64,000 nucleotides of DNA from an uncultured Desulfatiglans sp. (GCA_900498135.1 LR026961.1:4716203-4780202), one strand, 5' to 3'. Positions 45,872 through 55,301 are shown, counted from the first letter of the stretch. Numbers and translations are program-made. Notes: generated by a model not told the origin, from the sequence alone.

Positions 45872-47374
45872 TTACCACACCCACGTAAATTCGATCGTGT
45901 TGATGATCGCCGTTTCGTCATTCCCGTTTCCCGTGATCGGATCCCAGATGTCCTGAACCGCTTGACCCGGGTCAAACACGGTAAAGCAGTTGCCGATGCT
46001 GAAGTGTTTGCCGAAATTATAGGTTAGAAGGAGGTCGAACTCAAGCCCAACCTCATCATCGATGGGGCGTCCAAGCAGCGTCTGTAAACCATCCGCGGTG
46101 TCGAACATCAGATACATCCCCTGTGCCTTGTAGGAGAGGGCTCCGAAGGCGCCTTTGGCGCCGGCACCCAGCATCACGAGGCCCGGGGCATCGCCCGATG
46201 AGCTGTTACTGATGCCGCCGTAGCCAGGTGTCCGGGAGATGCCCAGCAGTTTCGGCAGCCAGTTGAAGTTGCCGCTGTAAAGGTGCGTCCCGAGGGTCGG
46301 CACCAGGCGGTAGAGGAATGCGTTTTCCATCCCGAAAGTGGGTGTGTACCGGGCGATGTCACCGATCGAGTTGAAGGCGTCGATGTCCTGATCCGTCGGA
46401 TCATCATCCCCTTGCTCCCATTTAAAACCGGCGTAGGGGATGAATCGCGGATCCACCTCGAAATCCACAGACCCATAGGCGGCGAAGGCATTGATATCAT
46501 AGGCGCGCCCCTTAGCATCCTCATGGGTGTCGCCGGTCGCCCAGACAACCTCGAAGCGGGGGGTAAACCGGCCTACTTTGCCGTACATCTCCGCCCCGAC
46601 ATAATGCACCTGCGCGTAAAGGGTATCCTTGTTGTTGTCGCTGAAGGCATAGAATGGCGAAATCGACAGAGGCCCCCACTGATAAATTCCTTTCAAGGCA
46701 TAGACGCGCCAATCGAGGCTGTCCGCGTCCAGAGGACCGATCACCCTGCCCTTCTCCATATTCTCGATATTGTCGAAGATGCTGAGGAAGAGCGCCTGCC
46801 ACCTGAAGTCGGGTCCAACCTTGCCGTTGAAGCTGATGTAGGGATGATCGTCCCCGTATAGCAAACCGCCGGTATTGATGTCCAACTGCTGGGTGTTCCA
46901 GCCCGTGCTGACCGCAAAAGGTCCGAAGTCGTAGCTGACATCGAGTTTCTCGATCCCGAAATCCTCGCCGGTCATGCCGCTGTCGGCCGGACTGGAGATG
47001 TCAGCCCCGCGGTCGGTGTTCTCCTTGGTCAGGTTGAAATCCCCTTCCAAAATAATCATGAAGCCCCATGCTCTGTCGTTGATTTTCCCTTTCCCCAGCC
47101 ATCCCAGACGGATCTCGTTGCGGATCGTGAAATCGGACATAGGGCCGTTTTCATCCAAGATGTAGTCGCGTGTCGTGTCCTTCTCGTTGAAATCGAGGTT
47201 ATCCATAAAAGTAGGGTACATTTTCAAACTACCGAAAAAATCGATCTCGATGTCCTTGCTTTTGGGCGACATATCACCAATTCCCGCTGAAACCGTCCCA
47301 GCGAGGCTGAAAACAAGCCACGCGGAACAAGTCAATGCAGCCAGCCACCCAACCATTCGATTTCTCCTCTTCAT
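45872..47374 (-). CDS. Outer membrane beta-barrel protein (porin-like)
   Basis: ATG at 47374 has GGGAGGAAGAG upstream. Residues 1-30 are a signal peptide ending SAG. The mature chain (about 470 residues) alternates hydrophobic and polar residues, is rich in aromatic girdle residues, and ends NTIEFTWVW with a terminal aromatic, as outer membrane barrels do. Fragments such as ILEGDFNLTKEN and GFKWEQGDDDPTDQDIDAFN resemble alginate-export-type or other large porins of Deltaproteobacteria. Substrate unknown. The DsrE-like gene lies upstream on the same strand. Confidence 0.8.
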   Translation of the reverse strand: MKRRNRMVGWLAALTCSAWLVFSLAGTVSAGIGDMSPKSKDIEIDFFGSLKMYPTFMDNLDFNEKDTTRDYILDENGPMSDFTIRNEIRLGWLGKGKINDRAWGFMIILEGDFNLTKENTDRGADISSPADSGMTGEDFGIEKLDVSYDFGPFAVSTGWNTQQLDINTGGLLYGDDHPYISFNGKVGPDFRWQALFLSIFDNIENMEKGRVIGPLDADSLDWRVYALKGIYQWGPLSISPFYAFSDNNKDTLYAQVHYVGAEMYGKVGRFTPRFEVVWATGDTHEDAKGRAYDINAFAAYGSVDFEVDPRFIPYAGFKWEQGDDDPTDQDIDAFNSIGDIARYTPTFGMENAFLYRLVPTLGTHLYSGNFNWLPKLLGISRTPGYGGISNSSSGDAPGLVMLGAGAKGAFGALSYKAQGMYLMFDTADGLQTLLGRPIDDEVGLEFDLLLTYNFGKHFSIGNCFTVFDPGQAVQDIWDPITGNGNDETAIINTIEFTWVW

Positions 47375-47513
47375 CACTCTTCCTCCCTTTTAAAGATGTA
47401 ATACAACCATGTGCAACACTCACCCTTACTCCACGCACGCCACACGCCGACACCTGGCTGCGCCTGAGGAAACCCCATTCTCGATCCCCTCGGGTCAGAA
47501 GGCGCGGGGTCCA

Positions 47514-47900
47514 TTAAAGCGAGATGACGGTGGCCCCGGTGGCCAACTCAAAAAGGAGCGTAGCAGGAGCCATGCTCACCCCCTCCAGCAGATCTTCGGC
47601 CGATATCTGCCTGGACTGGGCGCAGGGCGCGCACGCATAAATGGGCACCTCGAAATCCTGCAGATAGGCGACGATATCGTCGGCTACATCGCCCGTAGGC
47701 GCCCGCAGATGATCCATGATGCCCTTTCTGGCAAGGTAGACCGCCTCATCCATGAGGAATACCGAGACCTGCTTCCCCATCTTGTGGGCCACCTGGGCCA
47801 GGTGCAACGCCCGCACAGAGCGATTTGGGTTATTTGTTCCGCACGCCAGGGTAATCAGGACCCGGTCCGCCTTGCCTTCACCAATCGTCTCTTTACCCAT
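47514..47900 (-). CDS. DsrE-family protein
   Basis: A 128-residue protein with the DsrE/DsrF fold pattern: ADRVLITLACGTNNPNRSVRAL, HKMGKQVSVFLMDEAVYLARKG, and a cysteine segment YACAPCAQSRQIS where the CxxC-like Cys pair sits at the site used by this family for sulfur relay. ATG at 47900 has GAGGAATTCT upstream. DsrE-like proteins carry persulfide or bind sulfur intermediates; this one is a single-gene copy, not part of dsrEFH. Its cysteine codons are ordinary TGC, so it is not a further Sec gene. Confidence 0.82.
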   Translation of the reverse strand: MGKETIGEGKADRVLITLACGTNNPNRSVRALHLAQVAHKMGKQVSVFLMDEAVYLARKGIMDHLRAPTGDVADDIVAYLQDFEVPIYACAPCAQSRQISAEDLLEGVSMAPATLLFELATGATVISL

Positions 47901-48024
47901 AGAATTCCTCTCTCGATCTGTCTCCAAATTGAGCACTCCCCGTAAAGGCCCCGTTCAGACGTTCCTACGTTCATCCTCCATCATCAGTGAAGAAATCTCT
48001 TAAATGCAGGTTCATGGGAGATTC

Positions 48025-48218
48025 GTTTCCATCCGGAAATGGGCTTTTTGGCCGATCTCGGCGTCAATCTGCGCGTTTGCTTGTGCGGCAATCTACAGGC
48101 CGCCTCAGCGCAAACGCTTGATTTCATCGATATTGACCAAACCGGGAACCCGCCCCGCAGGGGTGGGATTGAGCACGCGCAGCGTGTGAAGAAAATTCCT
48201 CATTTCCGGATTGGAAAC
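48025..48218. repeat. MITE-like element, copy B
   Basis: A 194-bp unit bounded by GTTTCCATCCGGAAATG (48025-48041) and its near-perfect complement CATTTCCGGATTGGAAAC (48201-48218, one extra base). The interior aligns with copy A, including TCGGCGTCAATCTGC, GTTTGCTTGTGCGGC and CCCGCCCCGCAGGGGTGGGA. It codes for no transposase. Confidence 0.78.
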
Positions 48219-48847
48219 CGGGTTCTACCGGGAAATCATTTCCGGGTGAGAACACGTTAGAAAGGAGCTGGAGCAAGATAGATGCCGTGCACAAGAAAAT
48301 TTTCGGACTGGATACCGAGATAAATGAAAGATAGGCTAACAAGCTGTTGAAACATAATTTTTCATGAAGCAGTCTGATTTTGTCCATTGTGCTTCAATCT
48401 AAAATTGTCAAAAAATTAATTATACATATGTTTACTTTTTAACACTTGTTGATGATTTGCGCTCATAAAAGTAAACAAGAAATACATCTTGTTCCCGTCC
48501 AAAAGTGGCCTTTTAGTGGATTTCGACGTGAAAAGGCGCCCCGCCTATGCTGCGGTTTCCGGATAGTCACCACATAAACGCCTGTTTTTCTCGATATGAG
48601 CAGACCGACACACGCTGCGAAGGTGTGGAACCGAGCAGCAGGATCTTGTTCTGGCGCTGACGGGGGAGAGTTTCGCACACAGTAGAAAGGTGCCCTGCTC
48701 AGGGGCCGGTCTTGCGGCCAGACCCCCATGCAGGTCGGTCGGCGGGGAAACGGACGGGATCAAACAGAGATAAACTGAAAAATCAACATGATATCCTCAG
48801 GCATCTAGTCGCCGTATTCCGATCATTCATCATTTTCGAATAAATCA
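48219..48847. other. Gene-free AT-rich region with inverted repeat and a possible IS remnant
   Basis: About 630 bases. An exact 11-bp inverted repeat, TGTTTACTTTT (48429-48439) and AAAAGTAAACA (48467-48477), encloses 27 bases. Close by, CCCGTCCAAAAGTGGCC (48496-48512) resembles ends of IS21-type elements; no transposase is left. No gene was found. Confidence 0.4.
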
Positions 48848-49795
48848 CTAAAAAGGAATGATGATACGGAAGACAACCTTTTCGCCTTCCGGGCGATTTT
48901 CTACTTCGCTTTCAAAGTAGGTCTTCAGGCTGAAGATCATCCCTTTGTGAATGTAATGCAATGCAGGCCCAATGGCAAAAACTTCCTCTTCCGAGTTCTG
49001 GAGTTTAACCCCGTCAACTTCATCTTCACTCAATTGTTGACCGTAATAACCTACAACGCCAAACCGAAGATTGGGGTTAATAAAATCAAGCGTTTTCATC
49101 AGTGAGTAGTTGAAATGCCACAGTTCCCCTGCTTCCAAATCATGATCGTTGAAATCACCCGTTACACCCGGATTCACGTACTCATCGTTCTTGCTATTGA
49201 ATGTCAAGTGCTGCCGCGTACTAAACGTAAACCCATAAGGCATTTGAAGCGTCATTGTAACCCACGGTTCAAAGGTCCAGAAGTTCGCGCTGGGATTGAT
49301 CGCCTTGTTCTTATCATACGCACCGACCGGGAAGTAAACATCAAATTCGAAAAACCAATGAAAAACCAAATCCTTTGCCAGCGGAATCGCACTGCCTATA
49401 AATGGACCCATACACGGATCGCCTAAGATGCCGCCTCCCGAATCGAGGCCCAAATCGGAATTGACATCGAAACCGAACATGGGCCAAAGCGCCTGCGCCC
49501 CCCACCTGAGCCCATGCGGCAGTTCCTTCTTCGAAACCCAGATAAACTGCGGGGCGTAGACAACCAGATCCAGCTCATTATTCATCGGAAAGCTTTCACC
49601 ATTGCCGTCCTTGAACTCGTCTGCGCTGTAAAAAACCATATAGTTGCTCATATAAAGCCCCGGCGGTGGAAGCATTGCATCGATGATATTGGTGTTACCG
49701 TAGTTCAGATTCGGGTTCTGATTGTAAGCCACGGCAGCCGAGGAAAACATAAAGGAAAATATGCAACCCAGCAACAATGCAGTCCTTCTTGACAT
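48848..49795 (-). CDS. Outer membrane protein of the MetA phenol-degradation family
   Basis: A 315-residue protein with a 22-residue signal (LLLGCIFSFMFSSAAVAY). The mature part carries the SphA/MetA pattern: PPPGLYMSNYMVFYSADEFKD at the start, barrel strands such as VFHWFFEFDVYFPVGAYDK and RFGVVGYYGQQLSEDEVDG, and EGEKVVFRIIIPF at the end with terminal Phe. Members form outer membrane channels for hydrophobic or aromatic compounds. It is the last gene of a run after the octaheme cytochrome and the binding protein, so it may admit their substrate. Confidence 0.82.
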   Translation of the reverse strand: MSRRTALLLGCIFSFMFSSAAVAYNQNPNLNYGNTNIIDAMLPPPGLYMSNYMVFYSADEFKDGNGESFPMNNELDLVVYAPQFIWVSKKELPHGLRWGAQALWPMFGFDVNSDLGLDSGGGILGDPCMGPFIGSAIPLAKDLVFHWFFEFDVYFPVGAYDKNKAINPSANFWTFEPWVTMTLQMPYGFTFSTRQHLTFNSKNDEYVNPGVTGDFNDHDLEAGELWHFNYSLMKTLDFINPNLRFGVVGYYGQQLSEDEVDGVKLQNSEEEVFAIGPALHYIHKGMIFSLKTYFESEVENRPEGEKVVFRIIIPF

Positions 49796-49849
49796 ACCCT
49801 GTTCCTCCTGTAGGAATATTGTGAATGACCAGCCCCAGTCGACCGCTAC

Positions 49850-49914
49850 TTCCCACCCGGAAATGGAACTCGGAGACAGGCCCGTGCCTCACATGCGCAT
49901 TTCCGATTGAAAAC
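49850..49914. repeat. Possible shrunken MITE-like copy D
   Basis: CACCCGGAAATGGA at one end and CATTTCCGATTGAAAAC at the other resemble the two termini of copies A and B with only about 30 bases between. It fills the gap between the binding protein and MetA-type genes. Low confidence because each end has mismatches. Confidence 0.35.
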
Positions 49915-49917
49915 GCT

Positions 49918-51606
49918 TTATTTTTCCGTCTTCGCAGGTCTCACCATCAAGAAAGACCAGAGGTTGCCGACTCCACCCGGCTGAGGCACCCATCCCGTCA
50001 ACCGGTCAATCCGTACTGCATCGATCTTCTTCTTGGAATAAAGCGGGATATACGGCAATTCCTTTGCGATCAGCCGCTGCATCCCGACCACGTGTTCTTT
50101 CCTTTTCAACGGATCGACTTCCCTTTGCGCCGATTCCGCCAGGCGATCGAATTCGGCGTTCTTGAAGCCCGGGTAGTTCTTACCCCCCAGCCGGGCCTCG
50201 CGGCTGTGGAAGAAGGTATTCAGATAGGCCGGCTCGTCGGAGAGGTTGGTCCACCCCATCAGGTAGACGTCGAATTCACCGGCGGAAAGGGCCTTCAAGA
50301 GATCCTGCAGTGCCAGCATCCGGATTGTGACCTGAACTCCCAGCCGGGCCAGCCATTTCTTCAGCAGCAGAGCCGCCGCGAACCGGTCGGGGCGGCAGCC
50401 CGCCGGAGTCGTCAGCAGTTCCATCGGAGGCATCTTGTCTCCCGTCGGCAGCACCAGCGAATTCTTCTCCCAGGTATAACCCGCCTTCCGAAGCGATTCC
50501 CTGGCCGCATCCAGCCGTGCGTCATCATCGGCGAGGCCGTCACCCGGCAGTTGCAGCTGCGCATCGCACCAAAAGGCATTGTGCGGCGGGATGACGCTCC
50601 TTGCAGGCGCGACATCCCCCGCGAACGCTTTGTCGATCATGGCCTCCCGATTGATCAGTGCAGCCACAGCCTGCCGAAAAACACGGTCATGGTATGGGGA
50701 GCGCCGCAGATTGAAACCCAGATAATCATACCCCCTGCGGTCGGTACGGAAGAACTGAAGCCCCGGTTCGTTCTTCAGTTCCTCTACAGATTCTTCGCAG
50801 ACATCCCCGGCATAAAAGTCGATTTCACCATTCTTCAAAGCCGCGAGCGCCTCCCCGACGTTCCGGTAAACATGGAAAACCACCCAGTCGACATAGGGGC
50901 CGACCTGCATCCCCGCAATATCTTCCCCCTGTGCAAAGAAGTGTGGATTGCGCTTCATCAACACGAAATCGTGCGAGGGATCGTTCACGATGCTGAAGGG
51001 ACCGCTGCTCGGCACCCTGTCCGGCTTCAAACCGGTCAAACGCCGGGCGGCATTCTCCGTTCCCTCCAACGGCTGGATCAACGGCGCCCACGCCTTCTTC
51101 TGCAGGAACGGCGTCAAGAGGGTCTCGTTGAAAAAGGCGGCGCTGGGCTCCTTGAGGATAAACCGGATCGTACGCGGATCGAGCGCCTCCACGCGCTCCA
51201 CCATCTGCCAGTGCTCCACGTGACCGGGAACATTGAATCGTCGGATCACCTCCCAGGTATAGAGCAGGTCGTCACTCGAGATCGGGGTGCCGTCATCCCA
51301 GTGCGCCTCCTTGAGCCTGACCGTTACGATGAGGCCTTTTGGATCGGATTCCGGCTTCCGTTCCGCAAGCCAGGGAAGAACCGAGCCGTCGCGGGGGTCT
51401 CTGATATATAGCGGCATGTGGATCAGCCGCAGGACTCTCCTTGACCAGACGTCGGTCGCCCCCAGGAAATTCATGGACTTAGGACCGCTCAGAACACCGA
51501 CGTGCAGGGATTCCCCCTTGGGCGATTCCCCGGCCTCCGCCGGTTTCAATATCCCGGCCCACAACGCGACGACTGCCGTAAGAATCATGCATGTGAGCTT
51601 TTTCAT
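49918..51606 (-). CDS. Extracellular solute-binding protein, family 5 (oligopeptide/nickel type)
   Basis: A 562-residue exported binding protein: signal peptide ending KPAEAG, then LPWLAERKPESDPKGLIVTVRLKE-type block, HWDDGTPISSDDLLYTWEVI, YLGFNLRRSPYHDRVFRQAVAALIN, and the C-terminal LPYIPLYSKKKIDAVR. Family 5 proteins feed ABC importers for peptides, nickel or heme. No permease or ATPase gene is near, so it is an orphan receptor or acts with an unlinked transporter. It starts 45 bases after the octaheme cytochrome stop, on the same strand, suggesting co-transcription. Confidence 0.9.
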   Translation of the reverse strand: MKKLTCMILTAVVALWAGILKPAEAGESPKGESLHVGVLSGPKSMNFLGATDVWSRRVLRLIHMPLYIRDPRDGSVLPWLAERKPESDPKGLIVTVRLKEAHWDDGTPISSDDLLYTWEVIRRFNVPGHVEHWQMVERVEALDPRTIRFILKEPSAAFFNETLLTPFLQKKAWAPLIQPLEGTENAARRLTGLKPDRVPSSGPFSIVNDPSHDFVLMKRNPHFFAQGEDIAGMQVGPYVDWVVFHVYRNVGEALAALKNGEIDFYAGDVCEESVEELKNEPGLQFFRTDRRGYDYLGFNLRRSPYHDRVFRQAVAALINREAMIDKAFAGDVAPARSVIPPHNAFWCDAQLQLPGDGLADDDARLDAARESLRKAGYTWEKNSLVLPTGDKMPPMELLTTPAGCRPDRFAAALLLKKWLARLGVQVTIRMLALQDLLKALSAGEFDVYLMGWTNLSDEPAYLNTFFHSREARLGGKNYPGFKNAEFDRLAESAQREVDPLKRKEHVVGMQRLIAKELPYIPLYSKKKIDAVRIDRLTGWVPQPGGVGNLWSFLMVRPAKTEK

Positions 51607-51651
51607 TCCGTTCCTCCCTTCCTCCCCCGGACGATGGACCCTGTCCGCGGG

Positions 51652-53073
51652 TCATGGACCTTTCCGCTCCTTCGGGCTATCAGAACCGGGGCCGAATCGC
51701 CCGCCCGCAGCAGCGGGATCTTCCGGGTATCCAAGAGCCTCGAAGTCCATCAAAGCCTTTGCACCGTGGCAGTCCATGCATCCCAGCGCCTGCTCCTTGG
51801 GGACCACCCCATGGTTCAAGCGCCAATGCATGACGGTCGTCACGAAGATAGACTTTCCGCTGTAAGGCAGTTCCGCCTCTTTCATCCCCGACCGGATGGC
51901 CCTTTCCCAATCGAAGTGCTCCCAGTACCCCCCCCACAACTTCGGAATGAGCAGGTACTGGAAGGTCGCGTCGGCGGGCTGAACGCCCGTGTGGATCTTG
52001 AAAGGGGTGATCTTCGCCTTGGGATCCTGGATGCCCCCAGCCGGAGGGTTGAGGTACGTCGTTCCGGTCACATCGACCCGCTCCCCCATGCGGTACCGCT
52101 CGTGTCGGCCGTTATACCATGCATAGGCCGGCGCAACGTTCGCCTTCTTGATGAAGAGGCCCTTTTTGCGGTGCTGGGTGGTGATGCAATAGGGCGAGTT
52201 CTCCAGCTCCTTGGTATCCCTTCCTGCAAGGGCCCAGTTCCAGAAAAGCAGCGTCGGCTTGGCCTTCGCAAACTGAGGGATGTGGCAGGTCTCGCAGGCG
52301 ATGGCATCACAGTGATCGTTCAGCGTTTTCTGGACCGCGTGGCGGTCGGTGGCATGAGGCCGTTCATCATGGCAATCCGTACAGGACACCCGCCCCTCGC
52401 TCACGCAGGTGGTCATACTGGCTCCCGCAATACGATGCCCGTTCGTGGTGTGGCAGTCCTGGCAGGCGAAATCCAACCCGCCCATGTGGACATCCAACTC
52501 GCGGGGAGGATCGATGAGAGCCTCGCTCAGGTTGCCGTGCTTGATGGCGTCCCCACCGCCTCCGCAAAAATGACAGGACCCGCAGTTGGCCCGTGTCGGA
52601 CGCCCGACACCGCGGGCGATCTTCACCAGGTCGAGCCCTTTTTTTTCATCGCCGCAGCCCGCCGGTGCCTTTTCGTAAGTTCCAGTGCGGTCGTGGCACA
52701 CCAGGCAATCCACCCTCGATGGATCCTTGAAATCAAACGTGTTGTCCTTCCAACCGTAACCCACATGACAGCTGGTGCAACTGCACCAGTTCGCAATCGG
52801 GGATATTCAAAAGTTGTTGATAACTTTTACCTTTCCCAAGGGCTCTTTCGCCTCGCCCTCGAGGTGTGGGTTGGGGCCCTTCCACTGCCAGTGGGCCGTC
52901 TGCATGACCTCTGACGCAGCCTCCTCGTGGCAGCCGAGGCACGTCCGGGTCACAGAGGGACCGTCCGGGAACGGACCTTCTATGTCCTGATGAGACGAGG
53001 CCTGTGCGCAGACCGCCAAAAGAACACCCGCAACGCCTCCAAAAACCGCGGCCTTGAAAGACAAACTGAACAT
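51652..53073 (-). CDS. Octaheme c-type cytochrome (tetrathionate reductase family) with selenocysteine (Sec89)
   Basis: The frame from ATG 53073 to 51652 gives 473 residues with one in-frame TGA at 52809-52807. Residues 1-25 are a signal peptide. Eight CxxCH motifs are present: CLGCH, CTSCH, CLVCH, CGSCH, CQDCH, CTDCH, CETCH and CMDCH. The joined sequence is KVINNF-Sec-ISPIANWCSCTSCHVGYGWKD; in octaheme tetrathionate reductase relatives this block reads NNFC, so TGA replaces a conserved Cys close to the second heme. Substrates of the family include tetrathionate, nitrite and hydroxylamine; here it is unknown. A perfect hairpin follows TGA, and homology is unbroken on both sides. A divergent PAS/sigma-54 activator lies upstream. 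Confidence 0.88.
52772..52789 (-). promoter_or_regulatory. Candidate bacterial SECIS hairpin in the octaheme cytochrome gene
   Basis: On the minus strand CTGGTGC and GCACCAG form a perfect 7-bp stem with loop AGTT. The loop begins 24 bases after TGA and has a G in its second position, which fits the usual bacterial SECIS geometry. The hairpin also codes for WCSCTS next to heme 2, so coding constraint could explain part of it. Confidence 0.7.
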
Positions 53074-53875
53074 ACCGAGTTCCCGATCCTTTCTGCATAA
53101 CCCATCATCGGCGGGCCGTTTTGCAATCCAGCCACAACCCATGATGGACAGCCAAACGGAACCGCCGGCCCGCGGCCCCTTCATCCTGTCATAGCTCCCT
53201 GGGGGTTTCAGACCGTGGGTATCGAACATCGCCAACCCGGTCGTACCGCATCATCCTGCCCGGCAGACGCCAGTGATTCAACGGTCTTTGTGGCAAAATC
53301 AATGCCAATCCCCTGCCCGCCACACTCCTGTTTCGTCCCCGGGAGGATCCGAAAACCAGGAGCCAGTCCTGCAAAAAGCCCCGATCCCTTTGATAAGACG
53401 TATAAAACCGATTCCTGCGGGCTGATCTGCACCTTTATTCCTCAAGCGCGAATGCGGGCGTAGGCCTTGACAGAGCGGAAATAGTCCCTGGGGGGGGCAG
53501 TGAAGGTGAAACCGGAATGGGCAGGCCGGGTTTAGACCTCTTTCCACGGCAACGCCAAGGTCTTTCGGCCTGAAACGTATTCAAACCAAACGGTTTCGGT
53601 TGCCGAAAGCGATTTAAAGGAGTAAACTTTTAAAATTAACAGTTGTTCATTTTTAAACACTCATTATATTGCGGGTGGCATCCGGCGCACAACCCTCGCG
53701 TCCTTCAGGCGGGTTGGATCGGTTTTCCGGGATGAACCTTTTCACCCCGTGACGCTGGGACACTTGACCTTTGCCGGTCGCCCGGGCCTGCCGACCCCGG
53801 CGAAGTTGTCCCCCGTACACGTTTTATCTTCCATGACCGGCAAAAAGGCCACCAACTGCCCCGGGAAAGGATTCC
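53074..53875. other. Divergent intergenic region between the cytochrome and its putative regulator
   Basis: About 800 bases. An AT-rich patch at 53610-53670 (TAAACTTTTAAAATTAACAG) stands out and may carry a promoter. I looked for a sigma-54 promoter (GG and GC ten bases apart) just upstream of the cytochrome and found none convincing. No gene was recognised. Confidence 0.4.
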
Positions 53876-55261
53876 ATGAACGGATTGGATCTGAACAGCC
53901 ATTGGAAAACGGTCGTCAGCACCATCCAGGACGGGCTGATGATCGTCGACCGGACGGGAACCATCCGGTTCGTCAACCCTGCCCTAACCAAAATGACCGG
54001 TTATGCACCGAAGGAAATGATCGGCATGCCCTGTTCCTCGCTCAATTGCGATGTCTGCGAGATTGCGCGGGCCCCGGGACGCGGGTCCTGGTGCGTCCTG
54101 TTCCAGGAGGGCGCCATCCCGCCCCACCGCTGCACCCTGCGCAGAAAAGACGGAACGATGGTTCCGGTCCTGAAAAATGCAGCGCTTCTGAGGGATGCAG
54201 AAGGAGCCGTCATCGGGGCGGTCGAGACACTCACGGACCTGACCGAGCTCAAGCGGCGCGATCTGCAGATTCAGTCCTTTACGCGGGAATTGGCGGATCA
54301 GAAAGGTTTTCAGGGGATCCTGGGGGTCTCGGTGCGAATGCAGAAGGTCTTCGATCTCCTGGCAAACGCCGCGAGCTCCGATGCGCCGGTCCTGATCCTC
54401 GGTGAAAGCGGCACGGGGAAGGAACTCGCAGCGAGGGCCATCCACCGCCTGGGGCCGCGGCGTGACAAACCATTCATCAAGGTCAACTGCGCCGCGCTGA
54501 ACGAGGCCCTTCTCGAAAGCGAGCTGTTCGGGCACGTACGAGGCGCCTTCACGGGGGCCTACCGCGACCGGGAAGGCCGCTTCGAAGCCGCCCACGGAGG
54601 CGACATCTTCCTGGACGAGGTCGGCGATTTGTCTTTTTCGACCCAGGTTAAACTCCTGCGCGTCCTCGAGGAGAAAACCATCGAAAAGGTGGGGGATCAA
54701 CGGTCGATCCGAGTCGATGTCCGGATCATTTCGGCCACGAACCGTGAGGTCGCGCAATTGGCTGCGGAAGGCAAAATCCGACAGGATTTTTTTTACCGGA
54801 TCAACGTGATCCCGATCCGCCTGCCTCCCCTTCGCAAGCGCATCGAAGACATCCCGATCCTTGCGGAACACTTTCTCGAGAGGCTGCGGAAAAAAAGCCG
54901 AAAACCGGTCCAGGGGATCAGCAGCACCGCCCTGGAGTGCCTGATGGACTATTCCTGGCCCGGCAACGTGCGCGAATTGAAAAGCGCCTTCGAGTACGCG
55001 TTCATTTCCTGCCACGAAACGCTCATCCAGCCCGAACATCTTCCGTCGGAAATCTCAGCCGGGAAGAAGAAGGCCTCTCCACCCGCCACCCCGAAGCGAG
55101 GCACAAGGAACGATCAGAAGCGGCAACGGCTTCTTGAGGCCCTTCAGGCCGCGGACGGGAACCAGTCCGAGGCCGCACGCATCCTCGGCGTTTCTCGTGT
55201 GACGGTCTGGAACCGGATCAAGAAATACGGGATCGATCTCGAGAAGAAGGTCTCAGGTTAG
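53876..55261 (+). CDS. PAS-domain sigma-54-dependent transcriptional activator with a cysteine cluster
   Basis: A 461-residue regulator. An N-terminal PAS domain (about 10-125) holds five cysteines: Cys53, Cys58, Cys61, Cys73 and Cys86 ([29 protein letters not shown]). The AAA+ domain (about 150-385) has GESGTGKE (176-183), the sigma-54-contacting GAFTGA (223-228) and [10 protein letters not shown]. The C-terminal helix-turn-helix is [25 protein letters not shown]. It senses a signal with PAS directly, without a receiver domain. The cysteines suggest a redox or metal signal. Divergent from the octaheme cytochrome, its likely target. Confidence 0.92.
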   Translation: MNGLDLNSHWKTVVSTIQDGLMIVDRTGTIRFVNPALTKMTGYAPKEMIGMPCSSLNCDVCEIARAPGRGSWCVLFQEGAIPPHRCTLRRKDGTMVPVLKNAALLRDAEGAVIGAVETLTDLTELKRRDLQIQSFTRELADQKGFQGILGVSVRMQKVFDLLANAASSDAPVLILGESGTGKELAARAIHRLGPRRDKPFIKVNCAALNEALLESELFGHVRGAFTGAYRDREGRFEAAHGGDIFLDEVGDLSFSTQVKLLRVLEEKTIEKVGDQRSIRVDVRIISATNREVAQLAAEGKIRQDFFYRINVIPIRLPPLRKRIEDIPILAEHFLERLRKKSRKPVQGISSTALECLMDYSWPGNVRELKSAFEYAFISCHETLIQPEHLPSEISAGKKKASPPATPKRGTRNDQKRQRLLEALQAADGNQSEAARILGVSRVTVWNRIKKYGIDLEKKVSG

Positions 55262-55301
55262 ACAACGAAATGAAAAGGCACCGCATGGGATGAGCCCGCC
55301 T

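Noticed and set aside
47514-47900. DsrE-like protein as another selenoprotein
   Set aside because: Its cysteine segment uses ordinary TGC codons and the frame is uninterrupted.
53074-53250. Sigma-54 promoter upstream of the octaheme cytochrome
   Set aside because: Candidate TGGC...TTGC pairs have wrong spacing (for example seven instead of ten bases between GG and GC near 53120).
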